From NCBI RefSeq assembly GCF_013403865.1, contig NZ_JABFDK010000001.1, forward strand, positions 1,550,001 to 1,614,000: DNA of 64,000 nt, written 5' to 3'. Position 1 is the stretch's first letter. Each line of letters starts with the position of its first letter. The notes beneath the pieces are model-generated. The model searched no databases and was not told the origin of the DNA. It saw only the letters and a list, made by a program, of their open reading frames with translations. A program made the position numbers and the translations under genes. The stretch is from Winogradskyella costae. GTDB taxonomy: Bacteria > Bacteroidota > Bacteroidia > Flavobacteriales > Flavobacteriaceae. This document shows, one piece after another, positions 44,127 through 53,122 of this stretch.

Positions 44127-44214
44127 AGAGAGGTGGCCGAGTGGTCGAAGGCGCACGCCTGGAAAGTGTGTATACTCCAAAAGGGTATCGAGGGTTCGAA
44201 TCCCTTCCTCTCTG
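44127..44214 (+). tRNA. tRNA-Ser (anticodon GGA)
   Basis: An 88-nt class II tRNA. The acceptor stem AGAGAGG pairs with CCTCTCT (44207-44213), and the discriminator is G. The D arm is GCCGAGTGGTCGAAGGC. The anticodon arm CACGC/GTGTG holds the loop CTGGAAA with anticodon GGA. A long variable arm (TATACTCCAAAAGGGTATC) and a T arm GAGGG-TTCGAAT-CCCTT follow. The 3' CCA is not encoded. It reads UCC and UCU codons. Confidence 0.97.
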
Positions 44215-44289
44215 CTGATATTTATCGTTAGAATTGCATAATTTTTTTTATCTTTAACACTTTAACTAATAAAATTAAGAATCAGAACA

Positions 44290-45060
44290 ATGAAAAGATT
44301 ATTTTCTATCCTTGCCATAACATGTTTAATGGCTATCGGAACTGTTAATGCCAATGCAACAACAGCCTTTGCAAGTGCAACAGCAACAGTAACAAGTGTA
44401 ACTCAAAGTGATGCTGCGGCAGAAGAAGATTTGAGTTTCCATCAAGTATTAAAGAAACGTTTTATCGAAGGTGGTGCAGGCTTTATGGGTATTGTATTAC
44501 TATGTTTAATTCTAGGACTAGCAATTGCTATAGAGAGAATTATCTTTTTAAACCTTTCAACAACAAACACAAAAAAATTAACCCAAAATGTAGAAGATGC
44601 ACTGAATTCTGGTGGTATCGAAGCTGCAAAGGAAGTTTGTAGAAATACAAAAGGACCTGTTGCCTCTATATTCTATCAAGGTTTAGACAGAGCCGATGAA
44701 GATATAGATGCTGCTGAAAAAGCGGTTGTAGCTTATGGTGGTGTTCAAATGGGACAATTAGAGAAGAATGTATCTTGGATTTCATTATTTATCGCCTTGG
44801 CACCAATGCTTGGTTTCATGGGTACGGTAATTGGTATGATATCTGCCTTTGATAAAATTGAGGCTGCAGGTGATATGAATCCTTCATTGGTTGCAGGTGG
44901 TATTAAAGTAGCACTTTTAACAACTGTATTTGGACTTATCGTAGCGATTATACTTCAAATTTTTTATAATTATATTATCGCTAAAATCGATAGTATTGTA
45001 AATGACATGGAAGATGCATCAATAACTTTGATGGATTTATTAGTAAGACACAAAAAATAA
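44290..45060 (+). CDS. exbB: MotA/TolQ/ExbB proton-channel protein
   Basis: A 256-residue inner-membrane proton-channel subunit that, with ExbD, energises TonB-dependent outer-membrane transport. A signal-like N-terminus (to about residue 24) is followed by an alanine-rich spacer, a first TM at about 65-87, a cytoplasmic loop, and two C-terminal TMs (WISLFIALAPMLGFMGTVIGMISAF and VALLTTVFGLIVAIILQIFYNYI). The GFMGTVIGM motif is characteristic. A near-consensus -7 box (TATCTTTA, 44249-44256) lies 33 bp upstream. It leads a four-gene operon with two exbD genes. Confidence 0.93.
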   Translation: MKRLFSILAITCLMAIGTVNANATTAFASATATVTSVTQSDAAAEEDLSFHQVLKKRFIEGGAGFMGIVLLCLILGLAIAIERIIFLNLSTTNTKKLTQNVEDALNSGGIEAAKEVCRNTKGPVASIFYQGLDRADEDIDAAEKAVVAYGGVQMGQLEKNVSWISLFIALAPMLGFMGTVIGMISAFDKIEAAGDMNPSLVAGGIKVALLTTVFGLIVAIILQIFYNYIIAKIDSIVNDMEDASITLMDLLVRHKK

Positions 45061-45069
45061 AAATTAATT

Positions 45070-45507
45070 ATGCACAAAATATTCAAAATTATTGCCGCTG
45101 TCCTAAGTTTGATTGGTATCGTTTCTCTTGTGAGAATTATTGTTGCCGGTGACGAAGCTATGGAAACAGGTGGTGAAGCAGGTTTGTTTGAGCCAATGGC
45201 TTATACTACCTACGTGATATTAGGATTAGTTGTGGTGTTTGTTTTGTTTTTTGTTATTCAAAATCTTATTACAAATACAGCTTCTCTTAAAAGTACTTTA
45301 ATTGGTGTTGGTGCGTTTGTAGCTGTACTAGCTGTTTCGTATGCATTGTCTAGTGGAGACCTAATGGCATACAAAAGTGGTGATGAAATGGCTACAGAAA
45401 GTCAGTCTCACTTAGTTGGCGCTGGTTTAATTGCATTCTATATATTATTAGCGATTGCTGCAATAACTATGGTTTTCTCAGGAGTTAAAAAAGTAATTAG
45501 TAAATAA
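45070..45507 (+). CDS. Four-helix membrane protein in the exbB-exbD operon
   Basis: A 145-residue integral membrane protein with four hydrophobic segments (about 4-26, 45-67, 75-97 and 115-138) and little else. It lies 9 bp after exbB and 6 bp before the first exbD, so it belongs to the same operon. I do not recognise a named family. A structural or assembly role in the proton-channel complex is suggested by position only. Confidence 0.85.
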   Translation: MHKIFKIIAAVLSLIGIVSLVRIIVAGDEAMETGGEAGLFEPMAYTTYVILGLVVVFVLFFVIQNLITNTASLKSTLIGVGAFVAVLAVSYALSSGDLMAYKSGDEMATESQSHLVGAGLIAFYILLAIAAITMVFSGVKKVISK

Positions 45508-45513
45508 AATAAC

Positions 45514-46149
45514 ATGGCAAAAAGAGCAGCACCCGAAGTAAATGCAGGATCAATGGCTGACATTGCCTTCTTATTACTTATATTTTTCTTAGTAACAACT
45601 ACTATTGAAAAAGATAAAGGATTATTAAGAAGTTTGCCACCTATTGATGACACTGAAGTAGAACCACCAGTTATTAGACAAAAGAATCTATTTACTGTTA
45701 ACATTAACCGTAATAACCAACTCTTAGTTGAAGAGGAGGAAATTCCGATTAGTCAATTAAGACAAGCAGCAATTGATTTTTTAGATAATGGAGGTGGCAC
45801 TAACCCAGCAGGCCAACGTTGTGATTATTGTAAAGGAAATCGTTCGGAAGATTCTTCTGATCACCCCGATAAAGCAATTATCTCAATGAAGCATGATAGA
45901 GAAACCACTTATGAAAAGTACATGGATGTACAAAATGAATTGGTGGCAGCCTATAACTTTTTAAGAGAGCGTGAGGCATCAAGACTTTACAAGCAGTATT
46001 ATCCAAATGCTGATAAAGTTTTTACCGCAATGCTTGAAGAGAAAGATAAGAATCAATTTAGTAAGGATGAAGTCCTTAATGATCGTATAGAAACCATTAA
46101 GAAACTTTTCCCGATGAAATTGTCAGAAGCAGAACCTGATAAAAAATAA
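45514..46149 (+). CDS. exbD: ExbD/TolR-family protein with CxxC insertion
   Basis: A 211-residue ExbD-type stator partner: short cytoplasmic N-terminus, one TM (GSMADIAFLLLIFFLVTTT, with the essential aspartate in MAD), then a periplasmic domain. It is longer than typical ExbD (about 140 residues). An insert of roughly 65 residues begins with QRCDYCKGN (C103 and C106) and continues with a helical DRETTYEKYMDVQNELVAAYNFLREREASRLY segment. The CxxC could form a disulfide or bind a metal; that is inference. It sits between the four-helix protein and a second exbD. Confidence 0.92.
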   Translation: MAKRAAPEVNAGSMADIAFLLLIFFLVTTTIEKDKGLLRSLPPIDDTEVEPPVIRQKNLFTVNINRNNQLLVEEEEIPISQLRQAAIDFLDNGGGTNPAGQRCDYCKGNRSEDSSDHPDKAIISMKHDRETTYEKYMDVQNELVAAYNFLREREASRLYKQYYPNADKVFTAMLEEKDKNQFSKDEVLNDRIETIKKLFPMKLSEAEPDKK

Positions 46150-46162
46150 AAAAGTAACAATT

Positions 46163-46630
46163 ATGTCTAAGTTTAGAAAAAAAGATAAAGGTGGATTGCC
46201 AGCAATTTCGACGGCATCACTACCAGATATTGTATTTATGTTGCTTTTCTTTTTTATGGTGGCAACTGTGATGAGAGATAGTACGTTGATGATTGAGAAT
46301 CAATTGCCAAGTGCAGATCAGGTAGAGAAACTACAAAAAGATAGAACTATATTTATCTATGGTGGTAAACCTAGCGATATGTACAAGCAATTTGGTAAAG
46401 AGCCTAGGATTCAATTTAATGATGCTTTCATAACAGTTGAAGAAGTACAATCATCCGTTATGCAAGGAATAAATGATTTGACTGAAGAGCTACAAAGTAG
46501 AGTTGTAATAGGTCTTAAGGTAGATAAAAATACCAATGCTGGTTTAGTATCAGATATCAAACAAGAATTACGTAAAGCAAATGCATTAAAAGTTATGTAT
46601 ATAGCTAATTCAAAGAATGACGATTTATAA
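46163..46630 (+). CDS. exbD: ExbD/TolR-family protein, second copy
   Basis: A 155-residue ExbD paralogue with one N-terminal TM (TASLPDIVFMLLFFFMVATVM, aspartate in LPD) and a periplasmic domain ending in the VSDIKQELRKANALKVMYIAN fold typical of ExbD/TolR. It has no CxxC insert, unlike the preceding paralogue, from which it is separated by 13 bp. A hairpin terminator follows, so it closes the operon. Two ExbD proteins with one ExbB may form a mixed dimer. Confidence 0.93.
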   Translation: MSKFRKKDKGGLPAISTASLPDIVFMLLFFFMVATVMRDSTLMIENQLPSADQVEKLQKDRTIFIYGGKPSDMYKQFGKEPRIQFNDAFITVEEVQSSVMQGINDLTEELQSRVVIGLKVDKNTNAGLVSDIKQELRKANALKVMYIANSKNDDL

Positions 46631-46654
46631 TAAATTCTTAATTTTATAAACAAG

Positions 46655-46687
46655 GCGTCCTGAGAAATAATCTCAGGGCGCTTTTTA
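46655..46687 (+). terminator. Terminator of the exbB-exbD operon
   Basis: The stem GCGTCCTGAGA/TCTCAGGGCGC (46655-46665 and 46671-46681) has one G-T pair and a 5-nt loop, followed by TTTTTATTT. It lies 25 bp after the second exbD stop. Confidence 0.88.
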
Positions 46688-46813
46688 TTTAATTCGCATT
46701 AAAGATTTTGTAGTTTTATCTATATTTAAAGTACAAGCGAACTTATGAGGGTCTATTCATAAAAGCGTTTTAAGAATAATTTATATAAGCTAACAAAATA
46801 AACATATCAACCT

Positions 46814-47512
46814 ATGAAAAATCAGATTTCACTTTTATTCATTTTAATAGGTTTTTACGGGTTTTCTCAAAACGATTATACAAGTGTGTCCGAAGTAGAT
46901 AATAACTACAGAGAGGATCAATTTTATGCGTCAGTAACTTATAATTTACTCAATGAAAAACCCGACGGGGTTTCACAGACCGGATTTTCATCTGGTTTTC
47001 ATTTCGGCTTTATTAGAGATATGCCAATTAACGAGAGGCGTAATGTGTCAATAGGTTTGGGACTGGGAATTTCAGCAAATTCATATAATCAAAAGAACCT
47101 TTTAATTAAAGAGACAAATAAGACAATTTCCTTTACTGAAATCAATGAAAGTGATTATAACGTTTCAAAAAATAAATTTGCAACATATCTTGTTGAAGTT
47201 CCTTTAGAGATTAGATGGCGAACATCAACTGCAGAAGATTACAACTTTTGGCGTATTTATACCGGATTTAAAATTGGATATTTAGTGTATAATACCACGA
47301 CCTTTAAGAGCGACCTAGATAATGAGAGACTTTCGAATATAGATAGTTTTAATAAAATGCAATACGGTCTAACCCTAAGTGCTGGTTATAGTACTTGGAA
47401 TTTTCATGTATATTATGGATTAAATTCAATTTTTGATAATAACGTAGAATTCGAAGGCGAAAGTATTAATATGAAATCCCTAAAAATAGGATTGATGTTT
47501 TACGTTCTATAA
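46814..47512 (+). CDS. PorT-like outer-membrane beta-barrel protein
   Basis: A 232-residue exported barrel protein with signal peptide to about residue 18 (YGFSQ). The sequence resembles the PorT/porin-family barrels of Flavobacteria: HFGFIRDMPINERRNVSIGLGLGISANSYNQ, then VEVPLEIRWRTSTAEDYNFWRIYTGFKIGYL and a final LKIGLMFYVL. PorT is a T9SS-associated outer-membrane protein in Porphyromonas, but many paralogues exist and this could be one of them. It ends overlapping the 3' end of the convergent membrane-protein gene by 6 bp. Confidence 0.75.
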   Translation: MKNQISLLFILIGFYGFSQNDYTSVSEVDNNYREDQFYASVTYNLLNEKPDGVSQTGFSSGFHFGFIRDMPINERRNVSIGLGLGISANSYNQKNLLIKETNKTISFTEINESDYNVSKNKFATYLVEVPLEIRWRTSTAEDYNFWRIYTGFKIGYLVYNTTTFKSDLDNERLSNIDSFNKMQYGLTLSAGYSTWNFHVYYGLNSIFDNNVEFEGESINMKSLKIGLMFYVL

Positions 47513-48115
47513 CCAATAATTTAAAAGGACCAACTGTGGAAGTAATCCTGTAAAAAGGCCTAGTATCAATTCTTTAGAGGTGTGTGCTTTAAGGTGTAAA
47601 CGGGATGTGCCTATAGCACCTAGAATAATCATCATAAGAGCAATGGTACCATTAATATTTATATGGTAATGCAAGCTTAATCCAACAGCAAACATAAAAA
47701 AGCCAGAAGCGGCTATCATATGAATACTTGCTTTTATTTTAACAAGAGCCAAAATAAAACAGGTTAATGTAGAGAATAATATACCCAAAAAGAAATAATA
47801 TAATTCTATTATTTCATAAGGTGTTAACACACGTATTAGAATCAATACAATTATAATACAATTAATAAATAGTGGTATTAAGCGCTCTTTAGTACTTTTT
47901 AAATAAATAGAATTAACCCTGTTAATTGTTTTAAGTAGAAAGAACAAAAGGATGGGTAAAATAATTGTAAGTATAACAATCGAAAATATTTTGGCATTTC
48001 TTACAGGCTCTGGTATATAACGAGGAGTTTTAGAAAAGTAAAATAATATACCCAATAATGGCATTATTAGTGGGTGAAAAACAAACGATATACCTTTTAA
48101 AATAAATTCTTTCAT
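47507..48115 (-). CDS. Multi-spanning membrane protein, PAP2-like
   Basis: A 202-residue protein with about six hydrophobic helices. Short conserved-looking segments, KASIHMIAASG and SRLHLKAHTSKELILG, resemble the histidine and arginine motifs of PAP2-type phosphatases (K...SxH...SRxxxxxHxxxE), in a reduced form. I chose the ATG at 48115 (MKEFILKG); the frame extends four codons to a TTG. It is convergent with the PorT-like gene and divergent from the gene at 48210. A lipid-phosphate role is possible but unproved. Confidence 0.7.
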   Translation of the reverse strand: MKEFILKGISFVFHPLIMPLLGILFYFSKTPRYIPEPVRNAKIFSIVILTIILPILLFFLLKTINRVNSIYLKSTKERLIPLFINCIIIVLILIRVLTPYEIIELYYFFLGILFSTLTCFILALVKIKASIHMIAASGFFMFAVGLSLHYHININGTIALMMIILGAIGTSRLHLKAHTSKELILGLFTGLLPQLVLLNYWL

Positions 48116-48209
48116 GAGCAATAACAAATGTAAAGTTTTATCTTCAAAAAAATCGTGCTATAATTTATTAGTAGTATTAAATATTCTATTTTTAAAGAAA
48201 TCCAATCGC

Positions 48210-50102
48210 ATGATTAAAAGATCCGTCGCTTTAAGTCTCTTCCTTTTATTAAGTATTAATTATGCATTGGCTCAAGGAAATTTCGGTATTATTTTTCCTA
48301 AGTCCGATTCCGAAAGAACTCAATCGTGTCGAAGCTGTCTTTCTGCATTTCAGCAAAAACCAAAAGAAGTAAATTTCAGCATAAAAAATGACAATGGTAG
48401 CTTGTATTTTCATATTAATGATGAGACTTGGTTTAATCGTTTATTTGCTAATAGAGATGATGGTATTGCTATTGATGTGGTTTCTAAAGATATTTATGAT
48501 TGCGAAATAGAAACTATAAACACTGATCAGATAAGAGGTGAATTATTAAGACCAGTATATGCTTCTCGGCTCAAAAGCGGTTTAAAAGCTATTGGTGAAA
48601 ACTCCTATCGTGTGTTAGTAGGTAAATTACCTGAGCATCTTAAAAATAATGAGCTAGAATATAATATACTTTTCTTGGGTAATAAAACACTATGTCGCTA
48701 TCAAATCATTTATGACATAGAAGCCTATAGGTGGGATTTGTTAGATATGGGAATATATTTAGATTCTATAAGTTTTAAAAATGAAAAAGTTGCAGAAATT
48801 GAAGACGAGACCTTTCAGTTAAAGTATAAAACACTTCGATTTAAAATACCATTTGAGAAGAATAAAACACAATATTCATCAGAGGATATAAAACCGGTTT
48901 ACGATTCTCTAAAGTTAACAAATTTTAATATAAAGACGATAAATATAAAAGCGTATTCATCTATTGAGGGGAGTCTAGAACGCAACATAGAGTTGCAACA
49001 AGAAAGAGCTAATAGTATAGCCAAAGCAATACAGTCATATCAACAACCCAATATTAAAACCACTATTACTTCTTCAGAGAATTGGGTTGAGTTTTTAAAT
49101 GACATTGAAGGTACAAAACATGAAAATTTAAAAGCCTTAAGTAAAAGTGAGTTAAAATCTAAGCTTGTAGGTTCTTTTTCTCAAGAGATGGAACCTTACT
49201 TAAAAAATCATAGAAAAGCAGTTATTACATTAGAATTAGAACGAAAAGACATCTATAAAGTAAAATCTGAAACAGAACTCGTAGACCTCTTTAATTCGTC
49301 TATAAAGGATAATAATTTAGATGAAGCAGCGCAAATACAGAATTCAATTTTTGAAAAACTAAAGCATAATGAGATATCACCAGATATTTTGACACGTTTA
49401 AAAATCCCTTCACAGTTAAAGTATATTAATTTTCTAAATAATAGAAGTGCTATTAAATACCAATTAGATCAAAGAGAAATTATCAACGTAAGGAATGAAC
49501 TTGAAACTCTTAAAAAATTAGAGACTAAAAATCCACGAGTTCGTTACAATTTAGTCGCCTTAAAATTTTTAATCTGGCGTCATAATATTGAGCCTGTAAA
49601 TGATAATTCGTTTAAATCAGAAATTTACGCTCTAAAAAGTTTTGGTATTGACCAGCAGCTTATCGATAGAATGATGATAAATTATCACATTATTAAGAGT
49701 GAAAAGTACATGCGTGAACGTGATTACAAAAACAAAGATAAGTCGGTAAATTACATCGTAAATGCTTATAGGAAAGTATCCCTTTCAGATTTTGATTATT
49801 TTAGTTTAGCACAGTATTTAGTGTATTATGCAAATACAGATAAAGCGGCTGAATTATTAACAGAAAAGGCACGTTCAATAGATGTTGATGAGGATTTACT
49901 GTTTTACTATTTAAACCTAACACTTACAAATAACGAGCTCACTAAGACAGGTGATTATAGAGCAATTATGCTAAATGCCATAAACCTTAATAACAACAGA
50001 TATTGCAATATATTTAATGCTGTTGAAGATGGGGGAGTAACGTTTCAGCTATTGGCAAACAATTATTTGCGCCAAAGTTATTGTGAGAGCTGTACTAATT
50101 AA
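48210..50102 (+). CDS. Exported protein with OmpA-like domain, unknown function
   Basis: A 630-residue exported protein. I chose the ATG at 48210 because it gives a clear signal peptide (MIKRSVALSLFLLLSINYALAQ); the frame also extends upstream to an ATG at 48114 that overlaps the divergent gene. The N-terminal part has a CRSC motif. A central region with INIKAYSSIEGSLERNIELQQERANSIAKAI and HRKAVITLEL looks like an OmpA/MotB peptidoglycan-binding fold. The C-terminal 200 residues are helical and repeat-like (ALKSFGIDQQLIDRMM, SLSDFDYFSLAQYLVYYANTDKAAELL) and end in Cys-rich SYCESCTN. Its role is unknown. It is convergent with rpoN. Confidence 0.8.
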   Translation: MIKRSVALSLFLLLSINYALAQGNFGIIFPKSDSERTQSCRSCLSAFQQKPKEVNFSIKNDNGSLYFHINDETWFNRLFANRDDGIAIDVVSKDIYDCEIETINTDQIRGELLRPVYASRLKSGLKAIGENSYRVLVGKLPEHLKNNELEYNILFLGNKTLCRYQIIYDIEAYRWDLLDMGIYLDSISFKNEKVAEIEDETFQLKYKTLRFKIPFEKNKTQYSSEDIKPVYDSLKLTNFNIKTINIKAYSSIEGSLERNIELQQERANSIAKAIQSYQQPNIKTTITSSENWVEFLNDIEGTKHENLKALSKSELKSKLVGSFSQEMEPYLKNHRKAVITLELERKDIYKVKSETELVDLFNSSIKDNNLDEAAQIQNSIFEKLKHNEISPDILTRLKIPSQLKYINFLNNRSAIKYQLDQREIINVRNELETLKKLETKNPRVRYNLVALKFLIWRHNIEPVNDNSFKSEIYALKSFGIDQQLIDRMMINYHIIKSEKYMRERDYKNKDKSVNYIVNAYRKVSLSDFDYFSLAQYLVYYANTDKAAELLTEKARSIDVDEDLLFYYLNLTLTNNELTKTGDYRAIMLNAINLNNNRYCNIFNAVEDGGVTFQLLANNYLRQSYCESCTN

Positions 50103-50106
50103 AAGC

Positions 50107-51573
50107 TTAGAGTTCTTTTCGTAAGCGAGCCACGGGGATATCTAATTGCTCTCTATATTTCGCTACAGTACGTCTTGCGATAGGATAACCTTTTTCTTTT
50201 AAAATTTTAGAAAGGGCTTCATCGGTTAAAGGTTTCTTTTTGCTTTCTTCTTCTATAACAGTCTCTAGGATCTTTTTAATTTCTCGAGTTGAAACTTCTT
50301 CGCCTTGATCATTAGTCATAGATTCTGAAAAGAATTCCTTAATTAATTTTGTACCATAGGGAGTGTCTACATATTTACTATTGGCAACACGGGATATGGT
50401 CGAAACATCCATTTCAATTTCGTCCGCAATATCTTTTAATATCATAGGACGCAAATTGCGCTCATCACCAGATAAGAAGTATTCTTTTTGGTAATGCATA
50501 ATGGAACTCATAGTAACAAATAAAGTTTGCTGACGCTGTCTTACCGCTTCTATAAACCATTTAGCAGCATCTAGTTTTTGCTTAATAAACATTACCGCAT
50601 CCTTTTGAGATTTAGACTTTTCTTTAGTCTCCTTATAACCTTTAAGCATGTTATTATATTCGCGCGAAACATGTAATTCTGGTGCATTTCTACCATTTAA
50701 GGTCAATTCTAATTCGCCATCAACAATCTTTATGGCAAAATCGGGTACAATATGTTCTACAATCTTATTATTACCAGCATAAGATCCGCCTGGCTTAGGG
50801 TTTAGTCTTTCAACTTCTTCAATAGCATCTTTGAGTTGTTCCTCATCAATGTTAAATTTTTGCATTAATTTTTTATAATGCTTTTTTGTAAATTGTTCAA
50901 AGCCTTTATCTATAATAGTGGTTGCCAATTCGACATCTGGATGCTGTTCTTTTCTATGTAATTGAATGCTTAAACACTCTTGGAGATTACGAGCTCCAAC
51001 ACCTGCAGGGTCTAGTTGATGCACAATATTCAGGACCTTTTCAACTTCGTCTTCTGTCGTATACACATTTTGTGTAAACGCTAAATCATCTGTAATATCA
51101 GCTAATGAGCGCCGTATATAACCACTTTCATCAACACTACCAACAAGGAAGTATGCAATTTCTTCTTCTTGTTCGGTTAGTCTAAAGGTGTTTAACTGGT
51201 TGATTAAATGTTGTGTAAATGAAGTGCCAGCAGCATAAGGCATCGTTTTGTCTTCATCATCAGCACTATAATTATTAGCTTGTGTACGGTATTCAGGAAT
51301 TTCATCGTCACTTAAATATTCGTCTATATTTATATCATCAGCTTCAATCGTTTCATTGTCATCAAAATTATCTTCTGAATTATCAAATTCATCTAAATTG
51401 TCGTCAGACGTTTCGGATTCTTTCCCGGTGTCTAAGGCAGGGTTTTCTTCTAACTCTTGTTTTAATCGTTGCTCAAAGGCTTGAGTAGGCAACTGAATCA
51501 ACTTCATAAGTTGAATCTGCTGTGGAGATAACTTTTGAGAGAGTTTAAACTGTAAAAACTGCTTTAAAGACAT
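50107..51573 (-). CDS. rpoN: RNA polymerase sigma-54 factor
   Basis: A 488-residue sigma-54. Region I (LKQFLQFKLSQKLSPQQIQLMKLIQLPTQAFEQRLKQELEENPAL) and an acidic region II (about 50-110) are clear. The core-binding domain contains LDPAGVGARNLQECL. The helix-turn-helix is DIADEIEMDVSTISRVANSKYVDTPYG. The RpoN box ARRTVAKYRE is at residues 466-475. It directs transcription from -24/-12 promoters activated by AAA+ enhancer proteins. It lies 75 bp after asnS, with a terminator between. Confidence 0.97.
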   Translation of the reverse strand: MSLKQFLQFKLSQKLSPQQIQLMKLIQLPTQAFEQRLKQELEENPALDTGKESETSDDNLDEFDNSEDNFDDNETIEADDINIDEYLSDDEIPEYRTQANNYSADDEDKTMPYAAGTSFTQHLINQLNTFRLTEQEEEIAYFLVGSVDESGYIRRSLADITDDLAFTQNVYTTEDEVEKVLNIVHQLDPAGVGARNLQECLSIQLHRKEQHPDVELATTIIDKGFEQFTKKHYKKLMQKFNIDEEQLKDAIEEVERLNPKPGGSYAGNNKIVEHIVPDFAIKIVDGELELTLNGRNAPELHVSREYNNMLKGYKETKEKSKSQKDAVMFIKQKLDAAKWFIEAVRQRQQTLFVTMSSIMHYQKEYFLSGDERNLRPMILKDIADEIEMDVSTISRVANSKYVDTPYGTKLIKEFFSESMTNDQGEEVSTREIKKILETVIEEESKKKPLTDEALSKILKEKGYPIARRTVAKYREQLDIPVARLRKEL

Positions 51574-51598
51574 AAATTCTAAGTGGTTAGATAAATAA

Positions 51599-51637
51599 TA
51601 AAAAAACCTATTAGATTTTTTAAAACCTAACAGGTTT
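51599..51637 (-). terminator. Terminator between asnS and rpoN
   Basis: Arms AAACCTATTAG (51604-51614) and CTAACAGGTTT (51627-51637) form an 11-bp stem with one wobble pair, followed on the minus strand by seven T. It lies 12 bp after the asnS stop. Confidence 0.85.
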
Positions 51638-51648
51638 AAATATAGTGA

Positions 51649-53082
51649 TTAAAACTCTGCATTTTGAGGTGTTCTAGGATAAGGAATGACATCTCTAATA
51701 TTTCCCATACCTGTAGCGAACATAACTAAGCGCTCAAAACCAAGTCCAAAACCAGAGTGAACAGCAGTTCCGTATTTACGTAAATCTAAATACCACCATA
51801 GTTCTTCTTCAGAAATATCTAAAGCTTTCATCTTTTCTTTTAAAACGTCTAAACGTTCTTCTCGTTGAGATCCTCCGACCATTTCACCAATGCCTGGAAA
51901 TAAAATATCCATGGCTCTTACTGTTTTTCCATCTTCATTTAAACGCATATAAAATGCTTTAATGTTGGCAGGATAATCAAATAATATTACAGGACATTTA
52001 AAGTGCTTTTCTACTAAAAAACGTTCGTGTTCAGATTGTAGATCTGCTCCCCATTCTTCAATAATGTAATTGAATTTTTTCTTTTTGTTGGGTTTCGAGT
52101 TTTTTAGAATATCGATAGCTTCAGTATAACTAACACGTTTAAAGTTATTGTCTACAACAAACTTAATTTTTTCAATTAAGCTCATATCACTACGTTCAGC
52201 TTGTGGTTTTACTTTTTCTTCATCAAGTAAACGCTTATCTAAAAACTCTAAATCTTCTTTATTGTTTTCAAGGACATAGTTTAAAACAGATTTCATAAAA
52301 TCTTCAGCTAAATCCATGTTTCCTGCTAAATCCATAAAAGCAACTTCTGGCTCAATCATCCAGAATTCTGCTAAGTGACGCGTTGTATTAGAGTTTTCTG
52401 CTCTAAATGTTGGTCCAAACGTGTAAACTTTACCTAAAGACATCGCATAAGTTTCAGCTTCAAGCTGGCCAGAAACCGTTAAATTTGTTTCTTTTCCGAA
52501 GAAATCTTCTTTATAATTTACAGAACCATCGTCATTTAACGGTGGTGTTTTTGAATCTAAGTTGGTGACTTTAAACATTTCACCTGCACCTTCAGCATCA
52601 CTTCCCGTAATAATTGGTGTGTGCATATAGTTAAAGCCATTTTCGTTAAAGTACTTATGAACAGCAAATGATAACGAAGAACGTAAACGCATTACAGCAC
52701 TAAATGTATTTGTTCTTGTGCGTAAATGAGCGTTTTCTCTTAAAAATTCAAACGAGTGCTTTTTAGGTTGAATAGGGTAGGTCTCTGGGTCAGAATCACC
52801 TAGAATCTCTAACGTTTTTACAACGATCTCAACCGATTGACCTTTACCTTGACTTTCTATTAATTCTCCTGTGATATGAATCGCAGCTCCGGTAGTGACA
52901 CGCTTTAAAAGGGCTTCGTCAAAATTTTCAAAATCAACAACACATTGAATATTATTTATAGTAGAACCGTCATTTAAAGCTATAAATCGATTGGCTCTAA
53001 ACGTTCTTACCCACCCTTTGATGGTAACATCTTGTAAGGTGACATCTTGTGATAATAATTGTGCTACAGTTTTTGAAGTCAT
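51649..53082 (-). CDS. asnS: Asparaginyl-tRNA synthetase
   Basis: Class IIb synthetase charging tRNA-Asn, 477 residues, normal length. The N-terminal OB fold (about 15-110) includes VTIKGWVRTFRANRFIALNDGSTINNIQCV. Motif 2 is TFRAENSNTTRHLAEFWMIEPE. Motif 3 is GFGLGFERLVMFATGMGNIRDVIPYPRTP at the C-terminus. The RAENS and EFWMIE signatures separate AsnRS from AspRS. It follows the MMPL transporter gene by about 40 bp on the same strand. Confidence 0.97.
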   Translation of the reverse strand: MTSKTVAQLLSQDVTLQDVTIKGWVRTFRANRFIALNDGSTINNIQCVVDFENFDEALLKRVTTGAAIHITGELIESQGKGQSVEIVVKTLEILGDSDPETYPIQPKKHSFEFLRENAHLRTRTNTFSAVMRLRSSLSFAVHKYFNENGFNYMHTPIITGSDAEGAGEMFKVTNLDSKTPPLNDDGSVNYKEDFFGKETNLTVSGQLEAETYAMSLGKVYTFGPTFRAENSNTTRHLAEFWMIEPEVAFMDLAGNMDLAEDFMKSVLNYVLENNKEDLEFLDKRLLDEEKVKPQAERSDMSLIEKIKFVVDNNFKRVSYTEAIDILKNSKPNKKKKFNYIIEEWGADLQSEHERFLVEKHFKCPVILFDYPANIKAFYMRLNEDGKTVRAMDILFPGIGEMVGGSQREERLDVLKEKMKALDISEEELWWYLDLRKYGTAVHSGFGLGFERLVMFATGMGNIRDVIPYPRTPQNAEF

Positions 53083-53122
53083 TTTTTTATTAATTTTTTA
53101 ATGCTAAAATATAGTGATATGC

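Noticed and set aside
48114-48209. Upstream start for the OmpA-like protein at 48114
   Set aside because: The 32 extra residues precede a perfect signal peptide and overlap the divergent gene's start codon; the ATG at 48210 fits better.
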